DNA from: Mycobacterium sp.
GTDB lineage: Bacteria > Actinomycetota > Actinomycetes > Mycobacteriales > Mycobacteriaceae
Assembly: GCA_020438845.1 (NCBI GenBank)
Contig: JAGQTV010000046.1
Coordinates: 62,001 to 126,000, forward strand
DNA length: 64,000 nucleotides
Direction: 5' to 3'
Below, in pieces: positions 38,460-48,339 of this stretch (within the stretch, counting starts at the first letter, position 1; every line of letters begins with the position of its first letter). The notes beneath the pieces were generated by a model. That model was not told the DNA's origin. It was given only the letters and a program-made list of their open reading frames with translations, and did not search any database. Position numbers and translations under genes: made by a program.

Positions 38460-39808
38460 GCCCGCACTCCCCTGCGCATCGGCCACCGACTGCGACGGGC
38501 CGCGACGTCGACGAAGCCGGATGCGGCGCTGCGTCGTTGAATGCCGCCGTAGTCCGCAATCGCCCGCCGGTAACTACCCAGCAGGCCCTCGACAGTGTTG
38601 TCCCAGGAGAACTGCTGGGCGTGCGCCAGCGCCGCCCGGCCGAGTTGGCGGGCGTCGGAGGCCAGCAGCGCGGCGATTGCCGCGGCCCATCGATCCGGGT
38701 CATGCCCGTTCACCAGAGATCCGCTGCGCCCGTCGGCCACCGCGACCGGCAAGCCACCGACCGCGGCGGCCACCACCGGGGTGCCGCAGGCCTGCGCCTC
38801 CACAGCGACCAGCCCGAAGGATTCCGAGTAGCTGGGTACCGCCACCAGGTCCGCGGCCCGGTAGACGTTGGCCAATTGCTCGCGGGACTGCGGCGGCAGG
38901 AACGTCACCCGGTCGGCGATACCGAGATCTGCGGCCAGCCGCGCCAGGCCGTCCGGGGCCGCCAAACCGGTGCCCGATGCGCCCCCCGCCACCAGCACCC
39001 GGATATCAGGCAGCAGGGCTGCTGCGCGCAGCAGCACGTCCGGGGCCTTCAACGGCTGGATGCGGCCGACGAACGCGACGAGCGGACCGCCACCGATATC
39101 GCCCAGCGCGGCCCGGGCTGCCGCCCGGTCACCGGGGGTGAACGTTTCCAGATCGACCCCGGGATGAACGACATCGACTCGGCCGGGATCGGCATTGTGT
39201 AATGAAACGAGTTGTCGCGCTTCGTCTTCGGTGTTGACAACCAATCGGTTGGCTTCGTCGACCACCTGCTGCTCGCCGACGGCGCGCAATGGCGGCTCGG
39301 GCTCGTCGCCGTCGGCGAGTGAGGCGTTCTTTACCGCAGCCAGGGTGTGGGCGGTGTGCACCAGTGGCACCGCCCAGCGATCCCGGGCCAGCCAGCCGAC
39401 CTGACCGGACAGCCAGTAGTGGGAGTGGACCAGGTCGTAGTGCCCAGGTTCGTGGTTGGCCTCGGCGCGCAGAACGCCGGCGGTAAACGCGCACAGCTGC
39501 GTCGGCAGGTCGTTCTTGGCCATGCCCTCAAATGGGCCGGCCACCACATTGCGCACCAATACGCCCGGGGCCACCGGGACCACGGGCGCGTCGAGGGAGG
39601 AGGTAGCGCGGGTGAAAATCTCCACCTCGACTCCGCGCCGGGCCAGGTGCAGCGCGGTCTGCAGCACGTAGACATTCATACCGCCGGCGTCGCCGCTGCC
39701 GGGCTGAGCCAGCGGAGACGTGTGCACCGATAGCACCGCGATACGCCGAGGCAACACCTCACCCGCGTCCGGGTGTGGAAGTCCGGAGGGCTCCCGGTTA
39801 TGGCGCAC
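38456..39808 (-). CDS. mshA: D-inositol-3-phosphate glycosyltransferase
   Basis: This GT4-family enzyme (450 aa from the GTG) starts mycothiol synthesis by joining N-acetylglucosamine from UDP-GlcNAc to inositol 3-phosphate. Motifs are [49 protein letters not shown] and the nucleotide-binding [23 protein letters not shown]. Longer in-frame starts would cross the divergent SDR promoter, so the GTG at 39808 is preferred. The M. tuberculosis neighbour Rv0485 is missing. Confidence 0.95.
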   Translation of the reverse strand: MRHNREPSGLPHPDAGEVLPRRIAVLSVHTSPLAQPGSGDAGGMNVYVLQTALHLARRGVEVEIFTRATSSLDAPVVPVAPGVLVRNVVAGPFEGMAKNDLPTQLCAFTAGVLRAEANHEPGHYDLVHSHYWLSGQVGWLARDRWAVPLVHTAHTLAAVKNASLADGDEPEPPLRAVGEQQVVDEANRLVVNTEDEARQLVSLHNADPGRVDVVHPGVDLETFTPGDRAAARAALGDIGGGPLVAFVGRIQPLKAPDVLLRAAALLPDIRVLVAGGASGTGLAAPDGLARLAADLGIADRVTFLPPQSREQLANVYRAADLVAVPSYSESFGLVAVEAQACGTPVVAAAVGGLPVAVADGRSGSLVNGHDPDRWAAAIAALLASDARQLGRAALAHAQQFSWDNTVEGLLGSYRRAIADYGGIQRRSAASGFVDVAARRSRWPMRRGVRA

Positions 39809-39848
39809 CAGCCCATCTTTGCATCGGCGTGTGAGTAGGGTTGCCCGG

Positions 39849-40613
39849 ATGAGCGCTCCCTCACCTGGAACGGCTGCCCATTCTCGGGTTGCGGTGGTCA
39901 CCGGTGCGAGCTCGGGAATCGGGGAGGCCACCGCAAGAACGCTTGCCGCCCTGGGTTTTCACGTCGTGGCGGTGGCTCGGCGTGCCGACCGGATACGGCA
40001 GCTCGCGGAGGAAATCGGCGGTAGCGCCATCGTGGCCGACATCACAGACGAGGCGGCGGTCGATGCGCTGGCCGCAGGATTGCACCGGGTGGACGTGCTG
40101 GTCAACAACGCCGGTGGAGCCAAAGGACTGACACCAGTGGCGGAGGCGAACCTCGACGATTGGCGCTGGATGTGGGAGACCAACGTGCTGGGCACGCTGC
40201 GGGTCACCCGCGCGCTGCTGCCCAAGCTGGTCGACTCCGGGGACGGATTGATCGTCACCATCACCTCGACCGCCGCGCTTGAGGTCTACGACGGCGGCGC
40301 CGGCTACACCGCCGCAAAGCACGCGCAAGGTGCTCTGCACCGCACCCTGCGCGGTGAGTTGCTGGGCAAGCCGGTGCGCCTTACCGAGATCGCTCCCGGG
40401 GCCGTGCAAACGGAGTTCTCGCTGGTGCGTTTCGGCGGCGACGAACAGCGCGCCGAGTCGGTCTACGCCGGGATCACCCCGCTGGCGGCAGCCGACGTGG
40501 CCGAGGTGATCGGGTTCGTCGCCTCCCGGCCGTCGCACGTCAACATCGACCAGATCGTCATCCGCCCCCGCGACCAGGCCAACGCCAGCCGGTTCAACCG
40601 CCGGGCTCAGTAG
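39849..40613 (+). CDS. Short-chain dehydrogenase/reductase (Rv0484c-like)
   Basis: This 254-aa classical SDR has [11 protein letters not shown] at residues 18-28 for NAD(P)H binding, an NNAGG motif, a catalytic Ser in [10 protein letters not shown] and YTAAK as the active-site Tyr/Lys. Similar enzymes reduce ketones or sugars; the substrate is unknown. The 3' end overlaps the L,D-transpeptidase gene by 20 bases tail to tail. Confidence 0.9.
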   Translation: MSAPSPGTAAHSRVAVVTGASSGIGEATARTLAALGFHVVAVARRADRIRQLAEEIGGSAIVADITDEAAVDALAAGLHRVDVLVNNAGGAKGLTPVAEANLDDWRWMWETNVLGTLRVTRALLPKLVDSGDGLIVTITSTAALEVYDGGAGYTAAKHAQGALHRTLRGELLGKPVRLTEIAPGAVQTEFSLVRFGGDEQRAESVYAGITPLAAADVAEVIGFVASRPSHVNIDQIVIRPRDQANASRFNRRAQ

Positions 40614-41946
40614 GCCCGGTAGGCCCGGTAGCCGCCGTCGTGGTCGTCGGTGCCGGCGTGGTGGTGGTCGGAGTCCCCGACAGCGACGGCGCATCGGTCG
40701 GCGTGGCCGGTGCGACCAGTGTCGAGGGTGCCTGCGTCCCGGACAACGCCGACATCGCGGTCCACTCGCTCCAACTGAGCGTCCAGTCCCAGATGTCGCC
40801 GTCGGCGTAGGACAGCGCAATCGAGGTTCCGGTGACTTCCACCGGGTCACCGTAGATGGCGCTGTAGTAGTACTGCTGAGCGTCGGCGTCGGACAGATTT
40901 ATGCACCCGTTGGTGACGTTGGTGTTGCCCTGAGCCCCCGAACTGGCAGGGTTGGCGTGGATGAACTCGCCGTTGTTGGAGATCCGCACGGCCCAGCGCT
41001 CGTGGATGTTGGTATAGCCGGCCGCCGGGTTGGACATGTAGAAGTCGGAGTACTTCTCGGTGACGACATGAATGCCGCTGCGGGTCACGTTTCTCGGCTG
41101 GTCCGCCTCACCGTAGCTGCATGGGAAGTCCATGATGACGCCGCCGTCGGAGATCACCTGGATGCGGTGCGAGCTGGCCTCGGCCTTGACCACTTGGCGG
41201 CGGCCGATGTCGAAGTCCAGCGTGAGATCGCCCGCCCCGTAGGCGCCGTCACCGAAGGCGACCCCGTAGATCGGGGCGCCGACGTGCACCTTGGTGCCGG
41301 GCGCGAAATACTCCCGGCTGCGCCAGTGCACCCGTGCGCCGGCCGCCTCATCGGGCAGCCATGCCCAGCTGCCCTCGGTAGGCGGATCGGTGGTGACCGT
41401 CAAGGCCCGTTCCACGGCGGCCTTGTCGCTGATTGGCGCGTCGAACTGCAGGATTATCGGTGCGGCGACGCCGACGGTCTGGCCGTCACTGAGCTGGAAC
41501 CAACCGTTGACCACCTGGGAGGGTTTGACGGTGCTGAATGATCCGGCGACCGGGACCGTCTGACCGTCACGGCCCACGACAGAGCCGCTCCAGGTGTAGG
41601 TGCTGCCATAGCCCAGCGGTTCGGTGACGGTGAAAACGGTGCGGTCCCGGTTCAGCGTCCCGGCCACCACCTTGCCCGCCGGATTGGTCAGTGCCACCCG
41701 CTGAAACCAGCCGTCACTGACCCGCGCACCGGCAGACACGGTCGGTACCAGATCGGCGGACCCGGCCGCCGGCGTGAGCGTCAGGGTCGGCTTCGCGGGT
41801 GCCGCAAATCTGTTGCCTCCCGATTCGCGCTGGCAGCCGGCCACGGCAGCGGGAAAAAAGAGCCCAAGCGCAGCAGCCGTCAGCGCCCGCCGGCGAGTGA
41901 ACCGCGGGCCGCCGTCTGATCCGGACGGGAAGTTCACCCCAACCAA
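40594..41946 (-). CDS. Lipoprotein L,D-transpeptidase (LprQ/LdtMt5-like)
   Basis: This 450-aa cell-wall enzyme makes 3-3 peptide crosslinks in peptidoglycan. It has a twin-Arg-like start ([13 protein letters not shown]), a lipobox VAGC (about residues 35-38), immunoglobulin-like domains and a YkuD catalytic domain. The catalytic cysteine sits in [14 protein letters not shown], with Asn in place of the usual His before Gly; LdtMt5 is recalled to share this. The C-terminus is a Pro/Thr-rich tail. It is upstream-adjacent to murB in direction. Confidence 0.92.
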   Translation of the reverse strand: MVGVNFPSGSDGGPRFTRRRALTAAALGLFFPAAVAGCQRESGGNRFAAPAKPTLTLTPAAGSADLVPTVSAGARVSDGWFQRVALTNPAGKVVAGTLNRDRTVFTVTEPLGYGSTYTWSGSVVGRDGQTVPVAGSFSTVKPSQVVNGWFQLSDGQTVGVAAPIILQFDAPISDKAAVERALTVTTDPPTEGSWAWLPDEAAGARVHWRSREYFAPGTKVHVGAPIYGVAFGDGAYGAGDLTLDFDIGRRQVVKAEASSHRIQVISDGGVIMDFPCSYGEADQPRNVTRSGIHVVTEKYSDFYMSNPAAGYTNIHERWAVRISNNGEFIHANPASSGAQGNTNVTNGCINLSDADAQQYYYSAIYGDPVEVTGTSIALSYADGDIWDWTLSWSEWTAMSALSGTQAPSTLVAPATPTDAPSLSGTPTTTTPAPTTTTAATGPTGPTEPGG

Positions 41947-41979
41947 CTTAGTGAAAACGCCCTTTCAGGGAAAAAGGAC

Positions 41980-43080
41980 TCAAAGGGAGCAGCCGACCAG
42001 CACCGGTTCGGGCACCAGGGTGACGCCGAACGCCGCGCGTACGCCGTCGCGTACCGTCCGGGCCAGTGTGAGCACCTCGGCGGTGCTGGCCCCGCCCCGG
42101 TTGGTCAGGGCCAGCGCATGCTTGGTGGACAGTCGGCACCGACCGGAACCGGGGTAACCCTTGCCGAAGCCGGCGTGTTCGACCAGCCAACCTGCAGCCA
42201 GCTTCACCCCGTCAGGGGCAGGATAGTGCGGCACCCCGGTGCCCATCTCGGCCGTCAGCTGCGCGAACTGCTCAGTGCTCACCACCGGATTGGTGAAGAA
42301 CGACCCGACGCTCCAAGTGTCGTGGTCGTCTGCGTCCAGCACCATCCCCTTGCCGGCTCGCAGTGCGAGCACCGCTGCGCGCACCTGCGCCGGATCCATC
42401 CGCTGGCCGGCACCGGCCCCCAGCGCGGCGGCCAATTCCCCGTACCGCAGGGGTGCCGAACGACCGGACGGGTCGAGCCTGAACTCGACTTCCAGGACCA
42501 CCTCGGCCTCGTCGCCGGCGTTCTTGAGCACGCTGTGACGGTAGGAGAACCCGAGCGCCGCGGCGGGCACCCACCTCACCTCGCCGCTGGACCGGTCCAG
42601 CAGGCGCACCCGGGTCAGACAGTCGGACACCTCCACCCCGTAGGCGCCGACGTTCTGCACGGGCGTCGCACCAGCCGAACCGGGGATGCCCGAAAGACAT
42701 TCCAGACCGCCCAGCCCCGCAGCCACAGAGGCCTCGACGACGCCGTCCCAGTCCGCCCCGGCCTGGGCCCGCAGAAACGGAGGTTCGATCGTGATCTCGG
42801 AGTTCGCCAGCCGCACCACGGTGAGGTCTGCCAGGTCGTCGGCCACCACCACGTTGGAGCCGCCGCCAAGCACCAGCACCGATCCCGCCGGACCGCCTTT
42901 CAGGCCCCGCAGTGTCGCGGTGATCTGCTGCTCGGTGACGCAGGTGATCACCCGCCGGGCCACAGGACCGGTGCGCAGCGTGGTCAGCTGCGCGACCGGC
43001 ACGCCATGCTCGACGTAGGCTCCGCCGAAATTGTGTCGCGCAGCAGCCTGTCGGATGCGCCCATCACTCTGTTCGGCCAT
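41980..43080 (-). CDS. murB: UDP-N-acetylenolpyruvoylglucosamine reductase
   Basis: This 366-aa FAD enzyme reduces UDP-GlcNAc-enolpyruvate to UDP-MurNAc with NADPH in the cytosol. Visible are [13 protein letters not shown], the FAD-binding [23 protein letters not shown] and the catalytic region [12 protein letters not shown], and a late [15 protein letters not shown] strand. It is next to the L,D-transpeptidase gene, so two cell-wall genes are clustered. In-frame length matches the type I MurB family. Confidence 0.95.
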   Translation of the reverse strand: MAEQSDGRIRQAAARHNFGGAYVEHGVPVAQLTTLRTGPVARRVITCVTEQQITATLRGLKGGPAGSVLVLGGGSNVVVADDLADLTVVRLANSEITIEPPFLRAQAGADWDGVVEASVAAGLGGLECLSGIPGSAGATPVQNVGAYGVEVSDCLTRVRLLDRSSGEVRWVPAAALGFSYRHSVLKNAGDEAEVVLEVEFRLDPSGRSAPLRYGELAAALGAGAGQRMDPAQVRAAVLALRAGKGMVLDADDHDTWSVGSFFTNPVVSTEQFAQLTAEMGTGVPHYPAPDGVKLAAGWLVEHAGFGKGYPGSGRCRLSTKHALALTNRGGASTAEVLTLARTVRDGVRAAFGVTLVPEPVLVGCSL

Positions 43081-43106
43081 GCGCGATAACGGTAGCCTCA
43101 GCGGCT

Positions 43107-43613
43107 ATGCCGCGTTCATTCGACATGGCCACCGAATACGAGTGCAGCGTCGAAGAAATCCATCGAGCATTATGCGAAGAGAAGTACTGGCTGGCGCGAC
43201 TCGCCGAGTCGGGTGCCGACGACGCTCGCCTTGATTCCTTCCGGGTGGGTCACGACGGCGGGTTCGATGTGGTGACCACCCAAGTGCTGCGGTCCGACCG
43301 ACTGCCCGGGATCATCCACCAGTTCCACCACGGCGATCTGGAAATCCGGCGGGCCGAGACCTGGACCGGGATGGCCGGCGGCGCAGCCGAGGCCACGGTC
43401 GCCAGCAGCATCGTCGGAGCACCGGTCTCGTTGAGTGGTGACGCGGAGTTGCTGCGGTCGGACCGGTGGTCCCGGTTGACTTTCCGCGCCACCGTGGAAG
43501 TTCGAATCCCGCTGGTCGGGGGCAAACTGGAGAAGTTCATCGGCAACCAACTGCTACAACTGCTGGAAACCGAGCAGCGCTTCACCACCTCCTGGATCAC
43601 CGGGAACCGTTGA
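43107..43613 (+). CDS. DUF2505-family protein (Rv0481c-like)
   Basis: This 168-aa protein has a START/polyketide-cyclase-like (SRPBCC) helix-grip fold: FDMATEYECSVEEIHRALCE at the start, then a WTGMAGGAAEATVASSIVGAP strand region and the C-terminal helix GGKLEKFIGNQLLQLLETEQRFT. Members bind hydrophobic ligands in principle, but none is known. It is divergent from murB and followed at once by a paralogue. Confidence 0.85.
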   Translation: MPRSFDMATEYECSVEEIHRALCEEKYWLARLAESGADDARLDSFRVGHDGGFDVVTTQVLRSDRLPGIIHQFHHGDLEIRRAETWTGMAGGAAEATVASSIVGAPVSLSGDAELLRSDRWSRLTFRATVEVRIPLVGGKLEKFIGNQLLQLLETEQRFTTSWITGNR

Positions 43614-43614
43614 A

Positions 43615-44130
43615 ATGGCCCGGCACATGGCCTACACCGTCGACGTCGGGGTCCCGACGGAGTTGTTGTACCGGGATTTGACCACCATCGATTACTGGGA
43701 GGCTCTCGTAGAGGCCTACCGGGAGAATTCGGCCCGGACCGAGATCGCACATTTCGCCACCGGTCCGGGTGGCACCGACGTCGTCTTCGCCCACATTTTT
43801 TCCGCCCAGGATCTGCCCCCCATCGCCAGGCCGATCGTTCCGGGCACCTTCGTGGTCACCCGCGAACAGCATTTCGACCCGTTCGAGGAGGTTGCCGGAC
43901 GCGCCTGCGGACATTATCGGGCGGAGGTTCCCGGCGTCCCGGTCGACATCGATGGAACCTACATGCTGACCGCCATGGGCGCGGGCAGCCAGATGCAGAT
44001 CGATACCCGCTGCGCGGTTCGGGTGCCGATCATCGGTGGGCAGATCGAATCTATGCTGGTCACCGGCCTGAAGACACTGTTCGCCAACGAGGGCGAACAC
44101 ACCGCCGAGTGGATCGCAGGCCATCACTAA
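43615..44130 (+). CDS. Second DUF2505-family protein, tandem paralogue
   Basis: This 171-aa protein shows the same layout as the gene before it: MAYTVDVGVPTELLYRDL opening, a middle strand GTYMLTAMGAGSQMQID, and a final helix IGGQIESMLVTGLKTLFANEGEHTAEW. Only one base separates it from the first copy. The two are diverged, so the duplication is old. M. tuberculosis has one copy here by recollection. Function unknown. Confidence 0.8.
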   Translation: MARHMAYTVDVGVPTELLYRDLTTIDYWEALVEAYRENSARTEIAHFATGPGGTDVVFAHIFSAQDLPPIARPIVPGTFVVTREQHFDPFEEVAGRACGHYRAEVPGVPVDIDGTYMLTAMGAGSQMQIDTRCAVRVPIIGGQIESMLVTGLKTLFANEGEHTAEWIAGHH

Positions 44131-44188
44131 GCCCGACCGCGGTTCCCACACCGATTCGCTGAGCCGTCGCGCGGGTTCGCCGGTCGGG

Positions 44189-44968
44189 ATGCCGACACGG
44201 GGAACCACCGCGGCGAACCGGTTGCGCCGGGCCGATCGATGGCTGACGCGCTCGACGCTTGGGCAAGCGGCCCTGCTGTCGACCCCGGAGCCGGTGGTCG
44301 TGGACCTGGGATACGGCCGGATTCCGGTAACCACCCTGGAGTTGGCGGCTCGGCTGCGCGCGGTGGCGGCCGGGGTTCGGGTCGTCGGACTGGAAATCGA
44401 CCCCGACCGCGTCACCCAGGCTCAAGCAGAAATGTCAGCGCCCGCCGACGGTGTCGAGTTCCGCCTGGGCGGTTTCGAACTCGCGGGTCTGCGCCCGGTC
44501 CTGGTCCGAGCCTTCAACGTGTTGCGCCAGTATCCCGAGGATGCCGTTGCCGATGCCTGGCAGACCATGCAGTCCCGACTGGCTCCGGCCGGGCTGATCC
44601 TCGACGGCACCTGCGACGAGTTGGGCCGACTCAGCTGCTGGGTTTTGCTCGACAGCGACGGGCCGGTGAGCCTGACGCTGGCCTGCGATCCCCGACACAT
44701 CGAACGGCCCTCGGATCTTGCCGAACGGTTGCCGAAGATCCTTATCCACCACAATGTTCCAGGCCAGCCGATCCACACCCTGCTCGCCGCGGCGGACCGG
44801 TCCTGGGCCGCGGCGGCCGGTCAGTCGGTGTTCGGGCCGTGGGCCAGATGGCGCGCCATGCTGGCGGGACTTGCCGAATCGGGGGCGCCCGTCATGAAGC
44901 GGCGCGGTAGCCGTCGAGACGCCGTGTTGACAGTCCCGTGGAATGCCGTGGCTCCCGCCGTACGCTGA
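44189..44968 (+). CDS. SAM-dependent methyltransferase-like protein
   Basis: This 259-aa protein resembles class I methyltransferases: VVVDLGYGRIPVTTLELA as motif I, VGLEIDPDRV as the acidic post-I loop, and LAPAGLILDGTCDELGR near motif III. The C-terminal half (ERLPKILIHHNVPGQP, FGPWARW) is unusual. It is five bases before the nitrilase gene, so they are likely cotranscribed. The acceptor is unknown. Confidence 0.75.
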   Translation: MPTRGTTAANRLRRADRWLTRSTLGQAALLSTPEPVVVDLGYGRIPVTTLELAARLRAVAAGVRVVGLEIDPDRVTQAQAEMSAPADGVEFRLGGFELAGLRPVLVRAFNVLRQYPEDAVADAWQTMQSRLAPAGLILDGTCDELGRLSCWVLLDSDGPVSLTLACDPRHIERPSDLAERLPKILIHHNVPGQPIHTLLAAADRSWAAAAGQSVFGPWARWRAMLAGLAESGAPVMKRRGSRRDAVLTVPWNAVAPAVR

Positions 44969-44973
44969 AGGTC

Positions 44974-45795
44974 ATGCGGATCGCCCTTGCGCAGATTCTG
45001 GCGGGCACCGACCCGACCGCCAATCTCGAGTTGGTCGCCGACTACACCCGCCGGGCGGCCGATGCCGGTGCCCAGCTGGTGGTGTTCCCCGAAGCCACGA
45101 TGTCACGGCTGGGTGTGCCACTGGCGCCGATCGCCGAACCGATCGACGGCCCCTGGGCCGACGCGGTCCGCGGTATCGCTGCGACGGCAGGTATCACGGT
45201 GTTCGCCGGAATGTTCACCCCCGCTTCAGACGGCCGGGTAACCAACACCGTGCTGGCAACCGGACCCGACGTCGAAGCTCGCTACGACAAGATCCATCTG
45301 TACGACGCATTCGGCGTCACCGAATCGCGGTCCGTCACGCCCGGCCACGAGCCGGTCGTCGTCGAAGTCGGCGGAGTCGGGGTCGGGATCACCGTGTGCT
45401 ACGACATCCGGTTCCCAGCCCTCTACACCGAATTGGCCGACCGCGGCGCAAGCGTCATCACCGTGAGTGCCTCGTGGGGTGCCGGGCCAGGCAAGTTGGA
45501 CCAGTGGACGCTCTTGGCGCGGGCCAGAGCGCTCGATTCGACCTGCATCATCGCCGCAGCCGGACAGGGCTATCCAGGCCCTGAAATGGCGGCGGCCTCC
45601 AAGGCGCCGACCGGAGTGGGCGGGAGCCTGCTCTGTTCACCACTGGGCGAGATACTCGCGCAGGCGGGACCGAACCCCCAACTCGTGGTCGGCGACGCCG
45701 ACGTCGCCACCGTTTCAGCGGCCCGCCAAACGCTCGCCGTACTGCGCAACCGCTCAGAGTTCGCACAGACTGATAGGGCAGAATCGCGCGCGTGA
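44974..45795 (+). CDS. Carbon-nitrogen hydrolase (nitrilase superfamily, Rv0480c-like)
   Basis: This 273-aa amidase or nitrilase has the full catalytic triad: E40 in LVVFPEAT, K106 in ARYDKIHLYDAFG and C142 in TVCYDIRFP. The WTLLARARALDST segment is typical of omega-amidase/Nit-like proteins. It may repair deaminated glutathione-like or glutamine-derived amides, but the substrate is unproven. It overlaps the next gene by a GTGA. Confidence 0.9.
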   Translation: MRIALAQILAGTDPTANLELVADYTRRAADAGAQLVVFPEATMSRLGVPLAPIAEPIDGPWADAVRGIAATAGITVFAGMFTPASDGRVTNTVLATGPDVEARYDKIHLYDAFGVTESRSVTPGHEPVVVEVGGVGVGITVCYDIRFPALYTELADRGASVITVSASWGAGPGKLDQWTLLARARALDSTCIIAAAGQGYPGPEMAAASKAPTGVGGSLLCSPLGEILAQAGPNPQLVVGDADVATVSAARQTLAVLRNRSEFAQTDRAESRA

Positions 45796-46724
45796 CGTTC
45801 CCGCCACAGGGCCAACCGGCCCAGGACCCGACCCGGCCGTCAGCCCGCCTGCAGGGGCCGTCGGCACATCCGGAACCACCTACCCAACGGATCGCCCAAC
45901 CGCCGCAACCGGCTCCGGCCGGCCCGCCGCCGGCGCCGCCGACCGGTCCCCCGCCAGATCAGAACGTCGAAGGAGCACCGCCGCCATCGCGACGCTGGTG
46001 GGCCGGCGATCCGCTGTCGGTGATCCTCGTGCTGGTCATCGTCTCGGCTTTGGCCCTGGGAGGATTACTGGCCGGCGAAATCTACGCCCGGCACAAGGCC
46101 GACACGATCGTGGCCAAGGCCGTTTCCTGCGTCGTGCAGGACGGGGCGTCGGCATCCTTCGGGATGCGCCCGATGCTGTTACAGGTCATGACCAAGACCT
46201 TCAACGGCATTTCCGTGCAGACAGCGGGCAACCGGATTCGCGAAGCCAAGGGGATGAAGCTCGACCTGCATCTCGACGACGTCCACCTCAACCAGACCGT
46301 CGATTCGGCCGGCACCCTGGGCGCACTGGATGCCGAAGTGAGCTGGTCCAGCGACGGCATCAAGGAAACCGCGCAGGGCATCATCCCCGTTCTGGGCGAT
46401 CTGATCTCCGATGTCAGCACCAATCCGTCAAGCGGCATCATCGAACTTGTGGGCCCCCTCGGCAGCGTGGCGGTCAAACCGCGGGTGGACTACGGAAAGC
46501 TGTCGTTGCAGGTGATGGGCCTCACCGGCCTGGGCTTCTCACTGCCCAGGGAAACCATCCAGCCCGCGCTCGACGCGTTCACCAGCACCCTGACCGCCAA
46601 TCTGCCGATGAACATCCACGCCGACCGCGTCGACGTCACCGACTCCGGGGTGAAGGCACGCTTCGTCACCCGCGACGCGACGATTCCCAACGGCCAGCAG
46701 GACCCTTGCTTCGCGGGTTTCTAG
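45792..46724 (+). CDS. DUF2993-family membrane-anchored protein (Rv0479c-like)
   Basis: The 310-aa product starts with about 70 Pro-rich cytosolic residues, then one transmembrane helix (about 76-98), then an extracytoplasmic DUF2993 domain with TFNGISVQTAGNRIREAKGM and repeated strands. DUF2993 belongs to lipid-binding TULIP-like folds, so a role in lipid handling at the envelope is plausible. The GTG start overlaps the nitrilase stop. Confidence 0.85.
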   Translation: MTFPPQGQPAQDPTRPSARLQGPSAHPEPPTQRIAQPPQPAPAGPPPAPPTGPPPDQNVEGAPPPSRRWWAGDPLSVILVLVIVSALALGGLLAGEIYARHKADTIVAKAVSCVVQDGASASFGMRPMLLQVMTKTFNGISVQTAGNRIREAKGMKLDLHLDDVHLNQTVDSAGTLGALDAEVSWSSDGIKETAQGIIPVLGDLISDVSTNPSSGIIELVGPLGSVAVKPRVDYGKLSLQVMGLTGLGFSLPRETIQPALDAFTSTLTANLPMNIHADRVDVTDSGVKARFVTRDATIPNGQQDPCFAGF

Positions 46725-46749
46725 TGCCTACCTGCCATGGGCCCCAAGC

Positions 46750-47562
46750 ATGCTGAACGGAGCAATGCTGCTGTGGTGGATCCTGACGGTTCCGTCGGTG
46801 CTGTTCGTGACCATCGACATCTGGCGAACCACACCGGAATCGTCGGTTCTGAAGTGGGCCTTCGTCATTCTGACGGCCTTCACCGGACCGGTTGGGGCGT
46901 TCTTCTACGTTCTGGCCTGCCGCGAGCCGTTGCATGGCACCCATGAGCAATATACCGCTGCGCGCTGGCGCCAGGTATTCGGCTCGACCATGCATTGCGT
47001 GGCCGGCGACGGAATCGGCATCGTGGTGGGCGCCGCCATCGGGGCAGCTCTGAAGTTGAGCTTCTGGCCGTCTTTCGCGCTCGAGTACGGTCTCGGTTTC
47101 GGTTTCGGCTGGGCGTTCTTCCAGGCTTTCGCGATGCGGAGTGCCGCCGGTGGTTCTTATGTCAAGTCACTGCGATCGACATTCCTGCCCGAACTGTTGT
47201 CGATGAACGCACTGATGACCGGCATGATGCTGACCCACTTCGCCTGGCGCCACGTCGGCGGAGTCGAGCAGCCGGGCGGTTTGAGTTTCTGGTTCGCCAT
47301 GTCGACCGCGATCATGGTCGGATTCGCGTTCGCCTATCCGGTCAACTGGTGGCTGGTTAGCAACAACATGAAGCACGGCATGCTCACCGTGCGGGCCGGC
47401 TCAGCGGCTGGGCATGCGGTTCACCAACCGTCCGGACATGGCGGGGAGTCGGGACACAGCGCTGGAGGCCCTCAGCCCGGTACCGCCGCCAAGGCCGTGA
47501 TGACGGTGCTGACATCGGCGGTGTTGGCCGCGGTCCTCGCCTTCATCCAGTCGCACAGCTGA
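46750..47562 (+). CDS. DUF4396-type membrane protein
   Basis: This 270-aa protein has about seven hydrophobic segments. Conserved polar motifs within membrane parts include HCVAGDGIGIVVGA, FFQAFAMRS and FWFAMSTAIMVGFAFAYPVNWWLV, followed by NNMKHGM. A His/Gly-rich cytosolic stretch (residues about 228-250) precedes a last helix. The pattern fits DUF4396 proteins, often found near metal or redox genes. It occupies the place of deoC in M. tuberculosis. Confidence 0.8.
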   Translation: MLNGAMLLWWILTVPSVLFVTIDIWRTTPESSVLKWAFVILTAFTGPVGAFFYVLACREPLHGTHEQYTAARWRQVFGSTMHCVAGDGIGIVVGAAIGAALKLSFWPSFALEYGLGFGFGWAFFQAFAMRSAAGGSYVKSLRSTFLPELLSMNALMTGMMLTHFAWRHVGGVEQPGGLSFWFAMSTAIMVGFAFAYPVNWWLVSNNMKHGMLTVRAGSAAGHAVHQPSGHGGESGHSAGGPQPGTAAKAVMTVLTSAVLAAVLAFIQSHS

Positions 47563-47571
47563 TCTGAGCTT

Positions 47572-48000
47572 CTAGAACCTGGTGTCGGCACCGCCTGGGT
47601 TACAGCCGGTCAGAATCATGGTGTTGTTGTCCACCACCGGCCGCCATGGTTCCAGATCCCAGCTGGTCTTTCCCGGCTCGGCGAATTCGGCGAAGTTCCA
47701 ATGGCAGACGAATTGGGCACGCATTCCCGGGGAATTGGCGCCCGGAGCCAGCACCAGGACTTCCTGCCAGGCCTCGTCGGTCTGAGCGGCCGTCTTTCCG
47801 ATGTCGCCGGCCACGACCCGGCCAGCCTTCGTCGGAAATACCCGCAGGCTTACCTGCCCGCCGTACCGCGCCCAACTGGTGTGGTCGATGTACGGCGGAC
47901 CCGGCAAAGTGTCAGCCGACGCGGCACCCGCGCCGGCCACCAGCTGCGCGGCCAGCACCATCGGCAGCACAGCCACAGTCAGCAATCGCAGCGCGGTCAG
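47572..48000 (-). CDS. Secreted DUF2599-type protein (Rv0477-like)
   Basis: The mature protein has [26 protein letters not shown] and [32 protein letters not shown], close to secreted M. tuberculosis Rv0477. Two cysteines (FVCHW, TGCNP) probably form a disulfide. The start is unclear. A CTG at 48000 overlaps the stop of the upstream gene (CTGA), has an AGGGGAAG ribosome-binding site, and gives a signal peptide with one Arg ([11 protein letters not shown]). TTG 47985 and GTG 47976 give signal peptides without a positive charge. No ATG/GTG is available upstream within reach. Function unknown. Confidence 0.8.
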   Translation of the reverse strand: MTALRLLTVAVLPMVLAAQLVAGAGAASADTLPGPPYIDHTSWARYGGQVSLRVFPTKAGRVVAGDIGKTAAQTDEAWQEVLVLAPGANSPGMRAQFVCHWNFAEFAEPGKTSWDLEPWRPVVDNNTMILTGCNPGGADTRF

Positions 48001-48278
48001 CGGGACTTCCCCTGCACCTCGAGCAGCTTCGGCCGGACATCGGCCAGATAAACCCCGGTGGCCACGGCCGCGAGGACCAGGCCCATGATGCCCAGCACCC
48101 AGGAGAACAAGCCCGCCACGCCCAGAATCACCAGCCATGCGGGCTTGGTCAGCTTGTCTGCCGCGGTGTAGGCGTCGGGACGCTGCATGGCGGCGTGCAC
48201 GAAGGAGTACACCGTGGCGGCCAGAACCGCCCAGAAGATGAAATCAAGAACGGCACCCGCCAGACCCTGAAGCCTCAC
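47997..48278 (-). CDS. DUF2516-type small membrane protein (Rv0476-like)
   Basis: The 93-aa product has two to three hydrophobic helices: [22 protein letters not shown] near the N-terminus, then a loop [19 protein letters not shown], then [30 protein letters not shown] and a cytosolic tail. This matches DUF2516. It follows hbhA as in M. tuberculosis. Function unknown. Confidence 0.85.
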   Translation of the reverse strand: MRLQGLAGAVLDFIFWAVLAATVYSFVHAAMQRPDAYTAADKLTKPAWLVILGVAGLFSWVLGIMGLVLAAVATGVYLADVRPKLLEVQGKSR

Positions 48279-48339
48279 AGCTCCAAGGGTAGGGCGGGTG
48301 CCGTCCTTGAGTCGAACTATTCAGTTCTTACTTCTGGTC

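Noticed and set aside
45467..46756. Long open frame across the nitrilase and DUF2993 genes
   Set aside because: It spans two real genes in another frame and its product is Arg/Pro-rich without any domain.
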